Assembly: GCA_910577235.1 (NCBI GenBank)
Contig: CAJTMX010000001.1
Location: 1-64,000 of the forward strand
Source of the DNA: an uncultured Acetatifactor sp.
Lineage (GTDB): Bacteria > Bacillota > Clostridia > Lachnospirales > Lachnospiraceae
Direction of reading: 5' to 3'
DNA: 64,000 nucleotides
Shown here: piece after piece, positions 18,102-27,151 of the stretch
Numbering within the stretch: the first letter of the stretch is position 1
Layout: the number at the start of each line of letters is the position of its first letter
Program-made: the position numbers and the translations under genes
Notes under the pieces: model-generated
Seen by the model: only the letters and a program-made list of their open reading frames with translations
The model's database searches: none
Told to the model about the DNA's origin: nothing

Positions 18102-19451
18102 ATGGATCTATTTGAATATATGAGAAACACCAGTATGGAGAAGGAGTCTCCGCTGGCGGCCAGGATGCGCCCCAGAACGCTGGATGAGGTGGTGGGACAG
18201 GAGCATATTATCGGCAGGGACAAGCTCCTGTACCGGGCGATCCAGGCGGATAAGATCAGCTCCGTGATCTTTTACGGCCCTCCGGGAACGGGGAAGACCA
18301 CCCTTGCCAAAGTTATCGCGGGCAGTACCAGCGCGGAATTTAGACAGATCAATGCCACGGTGGCAGGCAAGAAGGACATGGAGGAAGTGGTGGCAAAGGC
18401 CAAGGAACTTCAGGGCATGTACGGAAAGCGCACCATACTGTTTATTGATGAGATACACCGTTTCAATAAGAGCCAGCAGGACTATCTGCTGCCCTTTGTG
18501 GAGGACGGCACACTGATCCTGATCGGAGCCACCACAGAGAATCCGTATTTTGAGGTGAATGGGGCGCTGATCTCCAGATCCATCGTCTTTGAGTTGAAAC
18601 CCATCCCGGCGCAGGCTGTAAAAGAATTGCTGCGCAAGGCGGTGTATGACAAAGACAGGGGAATGGGAGCGTATAACGCCGTGATCGATGAGGAGGCGCT
18701 GGATTTTCTGGCGGAGCTTTCCGGCGGGGACGCCCGGCATGCGCTGAACGCTATCGAGCTGGGGGTCATGACCACCGCCCGATCCGAAGACGGGCAGATA
18801 CATATCACTCTGGAGGTAGCTCAGGAGTGTATTCAGAAAAGAGTGATGCGCTATGATAAAGGGGGGGATAATCACTACGACACGATCTCCGCTTTTATAA
18901 AGAGTATGAGAGGCTCGGACCCGGACGCGGCGGTGTACTATCTGGCCAGGATGCTGTACGCGGGGGAGAGCGTTGCTTTTATTGCCCGCAGGATCATGAT
19001 CTGCGCATCGGAGGATGTGGGCAACGCGGACCCCATGGCACTGGCAGTGGCGGTGAATGCCTCCCTGGCGGTGGAGCGTATCGGAATGCCGGAGGCGCAG
19101 ATCATTCTGGCCCAGGCGGCGTCCTACATCGCGTGCGCCCCCAAGAGCAACGCCGCCTGCGAGGCCATATTTTCCGCGGTGCAGGAGGTGGAAAACTCGG
19201 GCAGTCTGCCTATTCCCACACATTTGCAGGACGCCCATTACAAGGGGGCGGCCAAGCTGGGACATGGCACGGGCTACAAGTACGCCCACGACTATCCCAA
19301 TCACTATGTGGAGCAGCAGTATCTGCCCTATGAGCTTTGCGGCAGGGAATTTTACACGCCCAGCGGCAACGGATATGAGCGGAAGATCCGGGAACATATG
19401 AAGAGGATCAGGCAGGAGGCGGCAGAGAAGGGAGCGGACAGCGAAGTCTAG
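18102..19451 (+). CDS. rarA: Replication-associated AAA+ ATPase RarA/MgsA
   Basis: A 449-residue clamp-loader-like ATPase that acts at stalled replication forks. Walker A GPPGTGKTTLA (near residue 54), Walker B LFIDEIHRF and the sensor region GATTENPYFEVN are intact. The C-terminal tetramerisation domain ends in HDYPNHYVEQQYLP, a family hallmark. The ATG at 18102 (MDLFEYMR) matches the usual family N-terminus and has CGGAG upstream; in-frame starts at 18063 and 18081 are less likely. The 3' end overlaps a convergent radical SAM gene by 4 nt. Confidence 0.93.
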   Translation: MDLFEYMRNTSMEKESPLAARMRPRTLDEVVGQEHIIGRDKLLYRAIQADKISSVIFYGPPGTGKTTLAKVIAGSTSAEFRQINATVAGKKDMEEVVAKAKELQGMYGKRTILFIDEIHRFNKSQQDYLLPFVEDGTLILIGATTENPYFEVNGALISRSIVFELKPIPAQAVKELLRKAVYDKDRGMGAYNAVIDEEALDFLAELSGGDARHALNAIELGVMTTARSEDGQIHITLEVAQECIQKRVMRYDKGGDNHYDTISAFIKSMRGSDPDAAVYYLARMLYAGESVAFIARRIMICASEDVGNADPMALAVAVNASLAVERIGMPEAQIILAQAASYIACAPKSNAACEAIFSAVQEVENSGSLPIPTHLQDAHYKGAAKLGHGTGYKYAHDYPNHYVEQQYLPYELCGREFYTPSGNGYERKIREHMKRIRQEAAEKGADSEV

Positions 19452-20410
19452 GTCCGACGGTTTGATTGATAATATTTGCCTTGAAATGCGCCCTCCAGCC
19501 GCATCTTGCGGTGCAGGGCATTGAGAACGCCCCGCTTGTCTCCGCTCCATGCGGGAGCGACCAATAATTTTTTGGGGCCGTCCCCGGTAACTCTGTGAAT
19601 AACGATATCAGGGGAGAGGTGTTCCAGGCAGCGGATCAATATCTCCAGATATTCTTCCCTGCCCAGCACCGTAAAACGCTGTTCATGGTATGATTTTGCC
19701 AGATCTGTCCCCTCAAGTACATGCAGCAGCTGCAATTTTATCCCAAAGGGCTGCTGCCGGTTCAGATACTCTATGGTTTCCAGCATTTCCTCCGGCGTCT
19801 CGCCGGGAAGTCCCAGGATCATGTGTACTATGACGGGAATATCCAGTCTGTGCAGATCATCCATGGCATTCTCGAAACAGGTCAGTTCGTAGCCCCGGCG
19901 AATCAGGCGGGCTGTCTTTTTCTGAGCGGTCTGCAGACCCAACTCCACCCATATGAATTTATCGGGGTAAGCGAGGCGCAGTTCTGCCAGCAGTTCCAGA
20001 ACGGGCCCCGGCAGGCAATCCGGTCTGGTGGCAATGGAAATGCCGCAGACAAGAGGATGTTCCAGTGCCTCCGTATACAGGGAGCGGAGTCTGGGCAGCG
20101 GTGCGTAGGTGTTGGTGTAGGACTGAAAATAGGCAATATAATGCCGCCCCACCTGTTTGTCTCCGAAGAGAGCCAGTCCGGCCTCAAGCTGTGTCTGAAT
20201 ATCGGCACCGGAGACGGCGAATTCGCCGCTGCCTCCGGCGCTGCAAAAGATACATCCCCGGGTGTCCAGAGTTCCGTCCCTGTTGGGACAGGTCATATGG
20301 GCGTCCAGCGCGATCTTGTAACATTTGTGCCCGTAGGTATTCTTGAGATAAGCGTCCAGAGCATAATATGGGCGTCCCAGCCAACTCTCCGGCGGCGCGG
20401 CGTAACCCAT
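19448..20410 (-). CDS. Radical SAM protein of the YhcC/TIGR01212 family
   Basis: A 320-residue radical SAM protein. The cluster cysteines appear near residues 40-55 in CPNRDGTLDTRGCIFC, the unusual spacing of the YhcC family. Residues GLQT and HMILGLPGETPEEM are the matching internal motifs. YhcC-type proteins are inferred to act in tRNA or sulfur-related chemistry, but the reaction is not established. It lies 4 nt downstream of the malic enzyme stop on the same strand, so both form one transcript. Confidence 0.85.
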   Translation of the reverse strand: MGYAAPPESWLGRPYYALDAYLKNTYGHKCYKIALDAHMTCPNRDGTLDTRGCIFCSAGGSGEFAVSGADIQTQLEAGLALFGDKQVGRHYIAYFQSYTNTYAPLPRLRSLYTEALEHPLVCGISIATRPDCLPGPVLELLAELRLAYPDKFIWVELGLQTAQKKTARLIRRGYELTCFENAMDDLHRLDIPVIVHMILGLPGETPEEMLETIEYLNRQQPFGIKLQLLHVLEGTDLAKSYHEQRFTVLGREEYLEILIRCLEHLSPDIVIHRVTGDGPKKLLVAPAWSGDKRGVLNALHRKMRLEGAFQGKYYQSNRRT

Positions 20411-20414
20411 GGCC

Positions 20415-21563
20415 TCAGATAAAAGCCTTTACGGCAGAGGCTACCACATCGGCCACCTTGGGATCAAAGGCCTCGGGCATGATATTTTCATCGGAAAGCT
20501 CCTCCTCGGGCACCAGGGAGGCGATGGCCTGCGCCGCAGCCAGTTTCATCTCGTCCGTGATCTGACGGGCATGTCCTTCCAGCGCCCCCTTAAAAATACC
20601 CGGGAAAGCCACCACATTGTTTACCTGGTTGGGGAAATCGCTGCGTCCGGTTCCCACGACCCTGGCACCTGCGGCCTTCGCCAAATCCGGCATGATCTCC
20701 GGCACGGGGTTAGCCATGGCAAAGAGGATGGCGTCGTGGTTCATGGAGGCCACCATCTCGGGAGTGACGATGCCCGGAGCGGAGACACCCACAAAGATAT
20801 CCGCCCCCTTAAGGGCATCGGCCAGGGAGCCGGATCTGTTCTCCAGATTGGTCACTTCCGCCATCTTCTGCTGCATCCAGTTAAGTCCCTCTGTGGATCT
20901 GGAGACGATGCCCACCTTGTCGCACATGGTAATATGAGGAAAACCGTAAGTCAGCAGCAGTTTGGTGATGGCCACACCCGCGCTGCCGGCGCCGTTTACC
21001 ACGATACGGCAGTCCTCCTTTTTCTTGCCCACCACTTTCAGGGCATTGATTATGCCGGCCAGCACCACGATAGCCGTACCGTGCTGGTCGTCATGGAAAA
21101 CGGGGATATCCAGAGTGGCCTTGAGCCGCTCTTCGATCTCAAAACATCTGGGGGCGGAGATATCCTCCAGATTGATTCCGCCAAAGCCGGGGGCCATCCA
21201 GGTGACGGCCTTTATGATCTCTTCCGTGTCCTGGGTGTCCAGACAGATGGGCACCGCATTGATTCCGCCGAACTCCTTGAACAGTACGGCCTTGCCCTCC
21301 ATGACGGGCATAGCGGCGTAGGGGCCGATATTTCCCAGCCCCAGCACGGCGCTTCCGTCGGATACCACGGCCACCGTGTTGGCTTTCATAGTGTATGTAT
21401 AGGCGGCGGAGGAATCCTGTGCGATCACCTTACAGGGTTCCGCCACGCCGGGAGTGTAGGCCAGGGCCAAATCTTCTCTGGATTTTACGGGAGTCTTGGA
21501 AACGGTCTCCAGTTTACCGTTCCACTGTCGGTGGAGCATTAAGGCTTTTTCGTTGGTTGTCAT
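20415..21563 (-). CDS. NAD(P)-dependent malic enzyme
   Basis: A 382-residue oxidative malate decarboxylase of the short bacterial type (malate to pyruvate and CO2). Motifs seen: LAYTPGVAEPC (substrate region with catalytic Tyr), GLGNIGP, the metal site VFHDDQHGTA, and the Rossmann motif VNGAGSAG. Coenzyme preference is not decided here. AGGAGGT lies on the minus strand just before ATG. It is divergent from rho, sharing a 276-nt upstream region. Confidence 0.93.
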   Translation of the reverse strand: MTTNEKALMLHRQWNGKLETVSKTPVKSREDLALAYTPGVAEPCKVIAQDSSAAYTYTMKANTVAVVSDGSAVLGLGNIGPYAAMPVMEGKAVLFKEFGGINAVPICLDTQDTEEIIKAVTWMAPGFGGINLEDISAPRCFEIEERLKATLDIPVFHDDQHGTAIVVLAGIINALKVVGKKKEDCRIVVNGAGSAGVAITKLLLTYGFPHITMCDKVGIVSRSTEGLNWMQQKMAEVTNLENRSGSLADALKGADIFVGVSAPGIVTPEMVASMNHDAILFAMANPVPEIMPDLAKAAGARVVGTGRSDFPNQVNNVVAFPGIFKGALEGHARQITDEMKLAAAQAIASLVPEEELSDENIMPEAFDPKVADVVASAVKAFI

Positions 21564-21681
21564 ATGTTACCTCCTGATTTTGGATTGGCATTTTTAACGC
21601 GTATTTATCCGATGCTATGTTCTCTATTTTATAAGGAATAAGTATTTTTTTCAAGAAAATTATTTTTTTATAAAAAATCAC

Positions 21682-21710
21682 TTCCTATTTCCGAAAAAGT
21701 GTATTATAAT
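21682..21710 (+). promoter_or_regulatory. Putative rho promoter with long leader
   Basis: TATAAT (21705-21710) with a weak -35 (TTCCTA, 21682-21687) at 17 nt. The start codon of rho is 130 nt downstream, leaving an untranslated leader of about 120 nt that could carry autogenous control, as known for other rho genes. No terminator-like hairpin was seen in it. Confidence 0.5.
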
Positions 21711-21839
21711 CGGTGTAAGTAAGTTCATTCCGTTATGGGACACATCTGGTATATTTTCGAGTGATACCCCTTAGGACGAATCGAATAGGGACTGTTTTAG
21801 ACCCATGAAAACATTATGTAAAGAGTAATAGGAGGAGCA

Positions 21840-23414
21840 ATGAGAGAGAAGTATGAATCACTGGCCCTTGTACAGTTGAAAGAACTGGCAAAGGTGCGGG
21901 GCATCAAGGGCGTATCTACCATGAAAAAGGCAGAGGTGGTGGAGGCGATGCTGGCAGAGGATGAGAAGGACAGGGCCAGAGAGGAAACCGCCAGAGCGGA
22001 AAAAACCGCCGAGAAGGCAGAGCCTGTAAAGGCGGAGAATCCCAGAGGCGAGACCCCCAGAGCGGACAGTGCCAGAAGTGAGGTTTCCAGAGCGGACAGT
22101 GCCAGAAGTGAGGTTTCCAGAGCGGACAGTGCCAGAGGCGAGACCCCCAGAACGGACATGCCCAGAGGTGAATCTCCCAGAGTGGACGCACCCAGAACCG
22201 AGCCGTCCCGGACGGAGGGAGAGCAGCCTGTCAGGCCCGCGCGGGTGAACGAGGCATACGATGCCACGCAGTACCCGGCGGAGTTGGACAGCGGCGTTGA
22301 GGCCCAGGGCATTCTGGAAGTTATGCCGGACGGCTACGGCTTTATCCGCAGCGACAATTATCTGCCCGGTTCGGAGGATGTGTATGTAGCACCCAGCCAG
22401 ATCCGCAGATTCGGTCTGAAGACAGGCGATATCCTGCGGGGCAATAAACGCATCAAGACACAGCAGGAGAAGTTCAGCGCCTTGCTGTTTGTGAGGACGA
22501 TCAACGGATATACTCCCGAGGAGTCCGCCAAGAGGACAGCTTTTGAGGATATGACTCCCATATTCCCGGACGAGCGTATCAAGTTAGAGACTCCCGGCTG
22601 CAGTGTGGCCATGCGGGTCATGGATCTGATCAGCCCCGTGGGAAAGGGACAGAGAGGTATGATCGTGTCCCCGCCCAAGGCCGGTAAGACTACCCTGCTG
22701 AAAGAGGTGGCAAAGTCCATCCTGCGCACCAGCCCCAATATGCATATGCTTATCCTGCTGATAGACGAGCGTCCTGAGGAAGTTACGGATATCAAGGAGG
22801 CCATCCGCGGCGACAACGTGGAAGTGATATATTCCACCTTTGACGAACTGCCAGAGCATCATAAGAGGGTGGCCGAGATGGTGGTGGAGAGAGCCAAGAG
22901 ACTGGTTGAACATAAAAAAGAAGTGGTGATCCTGCTGGATTCCATCACCCGTCTGACCAGGGCTTATAACCTGGTGGTCCCTCCCAGCGGTCGTACGCTG
23001 TCCGGCGGTCTCGATCCCGCCGCGCTGCATATGCCAAAGAGATTCTTCGGCGCGGCCCGCAATATGCGTGAGGGCGGCAGCCTGACGATCCTGGCTACGG
23101 CGCTGGTGGATACCGGCTCCAAGATGGATGACGTGATCTACGAGGAGTTCAAGGGCACAGGCAACATGGAGATCGTGCTGGACCGCAAACTGTCAGAGAA
23201 ACGGATATTCCCCGCTATAGACATCGCCAAGTCCAGTACCCGTAGAGAAGATCTGCTGCTGGACGGCGAGGAGCTGGAGGCTATCGGTATCATGCGTAAG
23301 GCGCTGAACGGCATGAAGTCCGACGAGGCCACCGACCGCATCTTGGACATGTTTGCCCGCACCAGAAATAACCGGGATTTTGTCGGAATGGTAAAAAAGA
23401 ACAGATTTATTTAA
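21840..23414 (+). CDS. rho: Transcription termination factor Rho
   Basis: A 524-residue RNA-dependent ATPase and helicase that ends transcription. The N-terminal SAP-like domain (residues 1-45, VQLKELAKVRGIKG) is followed by a charged low-complexity insertion (about 46-135). The RNA-binding cold-shock-like domain (GYGFIRS, residues near 165) and the ATPase core (SPPKAGKTTLL, LLIDERPEEVTD, the R-loop and Q-loop) are intact. The insertion contains a 30-bp tandem repeat. GGAGGAG lies 3 nt before ATG, rather close. Such insertions are known from Actinobacteria and some Clostridia. Confidence 0.96.
   Translation: MREKYESLALVQLKELAKVRGIKGVSTMKKAEVVEAMLAEDEKDRAREETARAEKTAEKAEPVKAENPRGETPRADSARSEVSRADSARSEVSRADSARGETPRTDMPRGESPRVDAPRTEPSRTEGEQPVRPARVNEAYDATQYPAELDSGVEAQGILEVMPDGYGFIRSDNYLPGSEDVYVAPSQIRRFGLKTGDILRGNKRIKTQQEKFSALLFVRTINGYTPEESAKRTAFEDMTPIFPDERIKLETPGCSVAMRVMDLISPVGKGQRGMIVSPPKAGKTTLLKEVAKSILRTSPNMHMLILLIDERPEEVTDIKEAIRGDNVEVIYSTFDELPEHHKRVAEMVVERAKRLVEHKKEVVILLDSITRLTRAYNLVVPPSGRTLSGGLDPAALHMPKRFFGAARNMREGGSLTILATALVDTGSKMDDVIYEEFKGTGNMEIVLDRKLSEKRIFPAIDIAKSSTRREDLLLDGEELEAIGIMRKALNGMKSDEATDRILDMFARTRNNRDFVGMVKKNRFI
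22059..22148 (+). repeat. 30-bp tandem repeat in the rho insertion
   Basis: Three adjacent 30-bp units (22059, 22089, 22119). The first two are identical and the third differs at a few bases near its end. They encode the ten-residue unit RADSARSEVS, with diverged units on both sides. Unit length is a multiple of three, so copy-number change keeps the frame. Confidence 0.9.
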
Positions 23415-23422
23415 AAAAACTA

Positions 23423-23451
23423 TTGCAATCACGGATAACTCATGGTACAAT
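23423..23451 (+). promoter_or_regulatory. Promoter of rpmE
   Basis: TTGCAA (23423-23428), 17-nt spacer, TACAAT (23446-23451), each 5 of 6 to consensus, starting 9 nt after the rho stop. Confidence 0.75.
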
Positions 23452-23530
23452 AACAACGCTGTTTGTGGTTGCATAAGCAGTGCGGATGAGAACACAGAAT
23501 AATACGCGATAATATAGAGAGGTGAGAAAC

Positions 23531-23737
23531 ATGAAAGAAGGAATTCATCCCCAGTACTATCAAGCAACTGTAACCTGTAACTGTGGCAACACGTTTGTGA
23601 CCGGTTCCACAAAGCCTGAGCTGCACGTTGAAGTCTGCTCCAAGTGCCATTCATTCTACACCGGCCAGCAGAAGTCGGCAAGAGCTGACGGACGTATTGA
23701 CAAGTTCAACAAGAAGTACGGCGTTACAAGCAAATAG
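23531..23737 (+). CDS. rpmE: 50S ribosomal protein L31
   Basis: A 68-residue ribosomal protein with the zinc-binding cysteines of the C+ form (CNCGN and CSKCH). The ATG at 23531 follows a purine-rich GAGAGGTGA site; the GTG at 23522 is part of that site, so the longer start is unlikely. A terminator follows 12 nt downstream. Confidence 0.95.
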   Translation: MKEGIHPQYYQATVTCNCGNTFVTGSTKPELHVEVCSKCHSFYTGQQKSARADGRIDKFNKKYGVTSK

Positions 23738-23748
23738 GAAGATTTGAA

Positions 23749-23779
23749 GGGTTGAGGTATCCGTATCTCAACCTTTCTT
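23749..23779 (+). terminator. Terminator after rpmE
   Basis: A 10-bp stem (23750-23759 with 23764-23773, one wobble) with a short loop and a pyrimidine tract. The T-run is interrupted by one C, so partial read-through into the DUF1385 gene is possible. Confidence 0.7.
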
Positions 23780-23813
23780 ACTCATAAGAGAAAGATGTAG
23801 AGGCAAATAATAT

Positions 23814-24803
23814 ATGGCGAAACGTAAAGGTTGCTATTCCGGGATCGGCGGTCAGGCTGTCCTGGAGGGCGTAATGATGAAAAACGGGGACAAGTACGCT
23901 GTGGCTGTGCGCAAGCCGGACGGAGAGATCGGTATAGAAGTGGACAGCTATCCCGGCGTGCTGGCCGGAAACGGGTTGAAGAAAATCCCCTTTATAAGAG
24001 GAATCTTCAACTTTATAGATTCTATGATTCTGGGCACAAGATGCCTGAACTTCTCCGCCGGCTTTTACGAGGAGGAGGAAAAGGAGACGGGGCTGGACAA
24101 GGCGCTTGACAAAGCCTCAGGCGGCAATGGGGAGAAAGTGCTTACCGCTTTTGTGACCGCGTTTTCCGTGATCCTGGCGGTGGGTATCTTTATTGTACTG
24201 CCCTACTTTTTATCGGGACTGTTGAAAGGGTATATCCGCAATGAATCCTTGATGGCGATTATAGAAGGGGTTATCAGGATCGTTATTTTTCTGGTATATA
24301 TTCTGGCGATCAGCTTGATGAAAGATATACGCAGACTGTTTATGTATCACGGCGCGGAGCATAAGTGCATCAACTGCATCGAGCATGGCCGTGCGCTGAA
24401 TGTGCGCAATGTCAGGCGCAGTTCCCGGCAGCACAGGCGCTGTGGCACCAGCTTTATCTTTTTTGTGTTTATTGTCAGTATCGTCCTGTTTTTCTTTATC
24501 AGAGTGGACAGCACCGTGCAAAAGGTGATCCTGAGGATATTGCTGATCCCTGTGGTGGCGGGAATTTCTTATGAGATCATACGTCTGGCGGGGCGCAGCA
24601 ACAATATTTTTGTTAAAATATTGTCCGCGCCGGGTATGCTGGTACAGAAACTTACCACCCGGGAGCCGGACGAGCAGATGATAGAGGTGGCCATTGCCTC
24701 CGTGGAGGCGGTATTTGACTGGAGGGCCTTTTTGAACGAAAAGTTTGGCTATGTGGAGGAACCGGAGCCGTCCCGGCAGGAAGAGGACGAAGAGGAGCAG
24801 TGA
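23814..24803 (+). CDS. DUF1385 (YqhQ-like) membrane protein
   Basis: A 329-residue protein. The N-terminus GGQAVLEGVMMKNG and the motif YHGAEHKCINCIE are signatures of DUF1385. Four hydrophobic stretches (about residues 105-140, 145-172, 220-240, 243-262) suggest a membrane protein. The biochemical role is unknown. Its place between rpmE and prmC-prfA is a conserved clostridial arrangement. It is followed by prmC after 30 nt. Confidence 0.88.
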   Translation: MAKRKGCYSGIGGQAVLEGVMMKNGDKYAVAVRKPDGEIGIEVDSYPGVLAGNGLKKIPFIRGIFNFIDSMILGTRCLNFSAGFYEEEEKETGLDKALDKASGGNGEKVLTAFVTAFSVILAVGIFIVLPYFLSGLLKGYIRNESLMAIIEGVIRIVIFLVYILAISLMKDIRRLFMYHGAEHKCINCIEHGRALNVRNVRRSSRQHRRCGTSFIFFVFIVSIVLFFFIRVDSTVQKVILRILLIPVVAGISYEIIRLAGRSNNIFVKILSAPGMLVQKLTTREPDEQMIEVAIASVEAVFDWRAFLNEKFGYVEEPEPSRQEEDEEEQ

Positions 24804-24833
24804 ACGGCTCAGGCCATGTTGGAAGAGGAAGGG

Positions 24834-25682
24834 ATGGACAAGTATCGGGATTGTTACCAAAAAGGATGGGAAAGGCTGCTGGCGCAGGGAATAGAGGAGG
24901 CTGCTTTAGACGCCCGGCTGCTGCTGGAGTATGTCTGCGGCACGGATCGCAATACTTTGCTGGTTCACGGGGACAGGGAAGTGAGCGCGCAGGAGAAAGC
25001 GGCCTATGAGGAGGCGATTGCCCGGCGCAGTCAGCGGATTCCCCTGCAGCAGATCACGGGCTGTCAGGAGTTTATGGGGCTGGAATTTGCGGTAGACCAG
25101 CATGTGCTGGTGCCCCGGCAGGATACGGAGATATTGGTGGAAGAGGTACTGCGGGAGCTGCAGGACGGTATGCGGATACTGGACCTGTGCACCGGTTCCG
25201 GCTGCATACTCATCAGCCTGTTGCGCTACAGCAATGGGTGTCAGGGGGTGGGAGTAGATATTTCTCCCGCGGCTCTGGAGGTTGCCCGCAGGAATGGGGA
25301 AAAGATTCTGGGGATCGAGGGGGAATGCACTTTTCTGGAAAGCGATCTTTGGGAGAAGGTGGAGGGGCGATTTGACGTGATCGTATCCAATCCGCCCTAT
25401 ATCCGGCGAGGGGAGATAGATACCTTGATGCCGGAGGTCAGGGACCATGAACCCAGGCTGGCTCTGGACGGCGGCGAGGACGGACTGGACTTTTACCGGC
25501 GGATCGTGGAGGAAAGCCCGGCGTATCTATGCGGCGGTGGCAGACTTTATCTGGAGATCGGCTGTGATCAGGGGGACGCGGTGCAGGAACTGTTGTTGCG
25601 CCGGGGCTTTCGAGAGGTCAATGTGGTGCAGGATTATGCAGGACTGGACCGGGTGGTACACGGTAGCTGGCCGATCCTGTGA
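24834..25682 (+). CDS. prmC: Release factor glutamine methyltransferase PrmC
   Basis: A 282-residue SAM-dependent enzyme that methylates the GGQ glutamine of release factors, here encoded nearby by prfA. It has an N-terminal helical domain, the SAM motif LDLCTGSGCI (near residue 115) and the catalytic VSNPPYI. I prefer the ATG at 24834 because GAGGAAGGG lies just upstream; an ATG at 24816 has no ribosome site. A palindromic repeat array of about 290 nt separates it from prfA. Confidence 0.94.
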   Translation: MDKYRDCYQKGWERLLAQGIEEAALDARLLLEYVCGTDRNTLLVHGDREVSAQEKAAYEEAIARRSQRIPLQQITGCQEFMGLEFAVDQHVLVPRQDTEILVEEVLRELQDGMRILDLCTGSGCILISLLRYSNGCQGVGVDISPAALEVARRNGEKILGIEGECTFLESDLWEKVEGRFDVIVSNPPYIRRGEIDTLMPEVRDHEPRLALDGGEDGLDFYRRIVEESPAYLCGGGRLYLEIGCDQGDAVQELLLRRGFREVNVVQDYAGLDRVVHGSWPIL

Positions 25683-25689
25683 AGGGAAC

Positions 25690-25978
25690 TTGCCCAAGCG
25701 GCCGAATATCCATCACCCGGCCTGTGCGGTTGAAGGGAATATGCGGAACAACAAAACTATAAACAGCATATTCCCGAAAAGCGCACTGATGGATATACGG
25801 ACGCCCAAGCGGCCGAATATCCATCACCTGGCCTGTGCGGTTGAAGGGAATATGCGGAACAACAAAACTATAAACAGCATATTCCCGAAAAGCGCACTGA
25901 TGGATATACGGACGCCCAAGCGGCCGAATATCCATCACCTGGCCTGTGCGGTTGAAGGGAATATGCGGAACTATAAAT
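25690..25978 (+). repeat. Tandem array of a 111-bp palindromic element (2 full, 1 partial)
   Basis: Units begin at 25692, 25803 and 25914, a period of exactly 111 bp. The third stops after its left half. Within a unit, the left arm (CCGAATATCCATCA, later GGGAATATGC) is repeated in reverse complement on the right arm (GCATATTCCC, later TGATGGATATACGG), so each unit can fold into a long hairpin. The two full copies differ at very few bases, showing recent duplication. The spacing is a multiple of three and keeps a spurious frame open, but the array reads as a REP/MITE-like element, not a gene. Confidence 0.88.
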
Positions 25979-25994
25979 AAGAAAGGGTACGGAG

Positions 25995-27071
25995 ATGTTT
26001 GATAAATTGGAGGATCTGTTGATCCGTTTTGAGGAGATCATGGGGGAACTGCATGAGCCCACCGTGACCAATAATCAGGAGCGATTCCGCAGGCTGATGA
26101 AGGAGCAGAGCGATCTGACCCCCATCGTGGAGGCATACACGGAATACAAAAAGTGCAGGCAGGACATTGAGGACTCTCTGGCTATGTTGGACGAGGAATC
26201 TGACGAAGAGATGCGGGAGATGATCAAAGAGACGCTAAGCGACAGCAAAAAGCGTGTGGAGGAGTTGGAGCAGGAGTTGAAGATCCTGCTGCTGCCCAAG
26301 GACCCCAATGACGAGAAGAATGTTATCGTGGAGATCCGCGCCGGTGCGGGCGGAGACGAAGCGGCGCTGTTTGCCGCAGAGCTGTACCGCATGTACGTCC
26401 ACTACGCGGAGAGCCGCCGCTGGAAGGTGGAACTGATGAATGTGGATGAGATCGGCATCGGCGGTATGAAGGAAGTGCAGTTTACAGTCACCGGCCAGGG
26501 GGCATACTCCGTCATGAAATATGAGAGCGGCGTACACCGGGTGCAGAGAGTGCCGGAGACCGAAAGCGGAGGACGTATCCACACTTCCACGGCCAGCGTG
26601 GCGGTGATGCCCGAGGTGGATGAGGATATCGACATCGTTATCGACGAGAAGGATATACGGGTGGACGTCATGAGAGCCTCCGGAAACGGCGGTCAGTGCG
26701 TCAATACCACGGACTCCGCGGTGCGTCTGACCCATTACCCTACGGGTATCGTGGTTTACAGTCAGACGGAAAAGAGCCAGATACAGAACAAGGCGAAGGC
26801 TTTTGCCCTGTTAAAATCCAAGCTCTATGATATAGAGCAGCAGCAGCGTCACGACGCGGAAGCAGAGCTGCGCCGTAGCCAGATCGGCACCGGCGACCGC
26901 TCCGAGAAGATACGTACTTACAATTTCCCTCAGGGACGCGTGACAGACCACCGCATCGGTCTGACGATCTACAAGTTGGATAAGGTTATGAACGGGGACA
27001 TCCAGGAGATCATTGACGCCTGCATAGCGGCCGATCAGGCGGCAAAGCTGGTGAAGATGGGAGAGAATTAA
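25995..27071 (+). CDS. prfA: Peptide chain release factor 1
   Basis: A 358-residue release factor for UAA and UAG. It carries the GGQ motif (SGNGGQCVNT, near residue 231) and the codon-recognition tripeptide P-x-T in HRVQRVPETESGGR, which marks RF1 rather than RF2 (SPF). Length is normal. GAAAGGG is near the ATG. The nearby prmC product should methylate the GGQ glutamine. Confidence 0.96.
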   Translation: MFDKLEDLLIRFEEIMGELHEPTVTNNQERFRRLMKEQSDLTPIVEAYTEYKKCRQDIEDSLAMLDEESDEEMREMIKETLSDSKKRVEELEQELKILLLPKDPNDEKNVIVEIRAGAGGDEAALFAAELYRMYVHYAESRRWKVELMNVDEIGIGGMKEVQFTVTGQGAYSVMKYESGVHRVQRVPETESGGRIHTSTASVAVMPEVDEDIDIVIDEKDIRVDVMRASGNGGQCVNTTDSAVRLTHYPTGIVVYSQTEKSQIQNKAKAFALLKSKLYDIEQQQRHDAEAELRRSQIGTGDRSEKIRTYNFPQGRVTDHRIGLTIYKLDKVMNGDIQEIIDACIAADQAAKLVKMGEN

Positions 27072-27151
27072 GTCCCGCCGTTTAAAGCCGGGGATCTGAC
27101 CCGCTGTAATATTTGCAGGGATAGGGTTTTATTTGTGTTGGAGAAGACCAT

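Noticed and set aside
18108..19550. 480-codon frame opposite rarA
   Set aside because: It is antisense to an intact, well-conserved gene and shows no domain.
20409..21542. 377-codon frame opposite the malic enzyme gene
   Set aside because: Composition effect of a GC-rich codon pattern; the malic enzyme frame has all motifs.
22059..22148. CRISPR-like short repeats
   Set aside because: They are in-frame coding repeats within rho.
25690..25978. CRISPR array
   Set aside because: The units are contiguous palindromes with no variable spacers, and no cas genes are near.
25447..25980. Open frame of 177 codons across prmC and the repeats
   Set aside because: It overlaps prmC in another frame and stays open only because the repeat period is a multiple of three.
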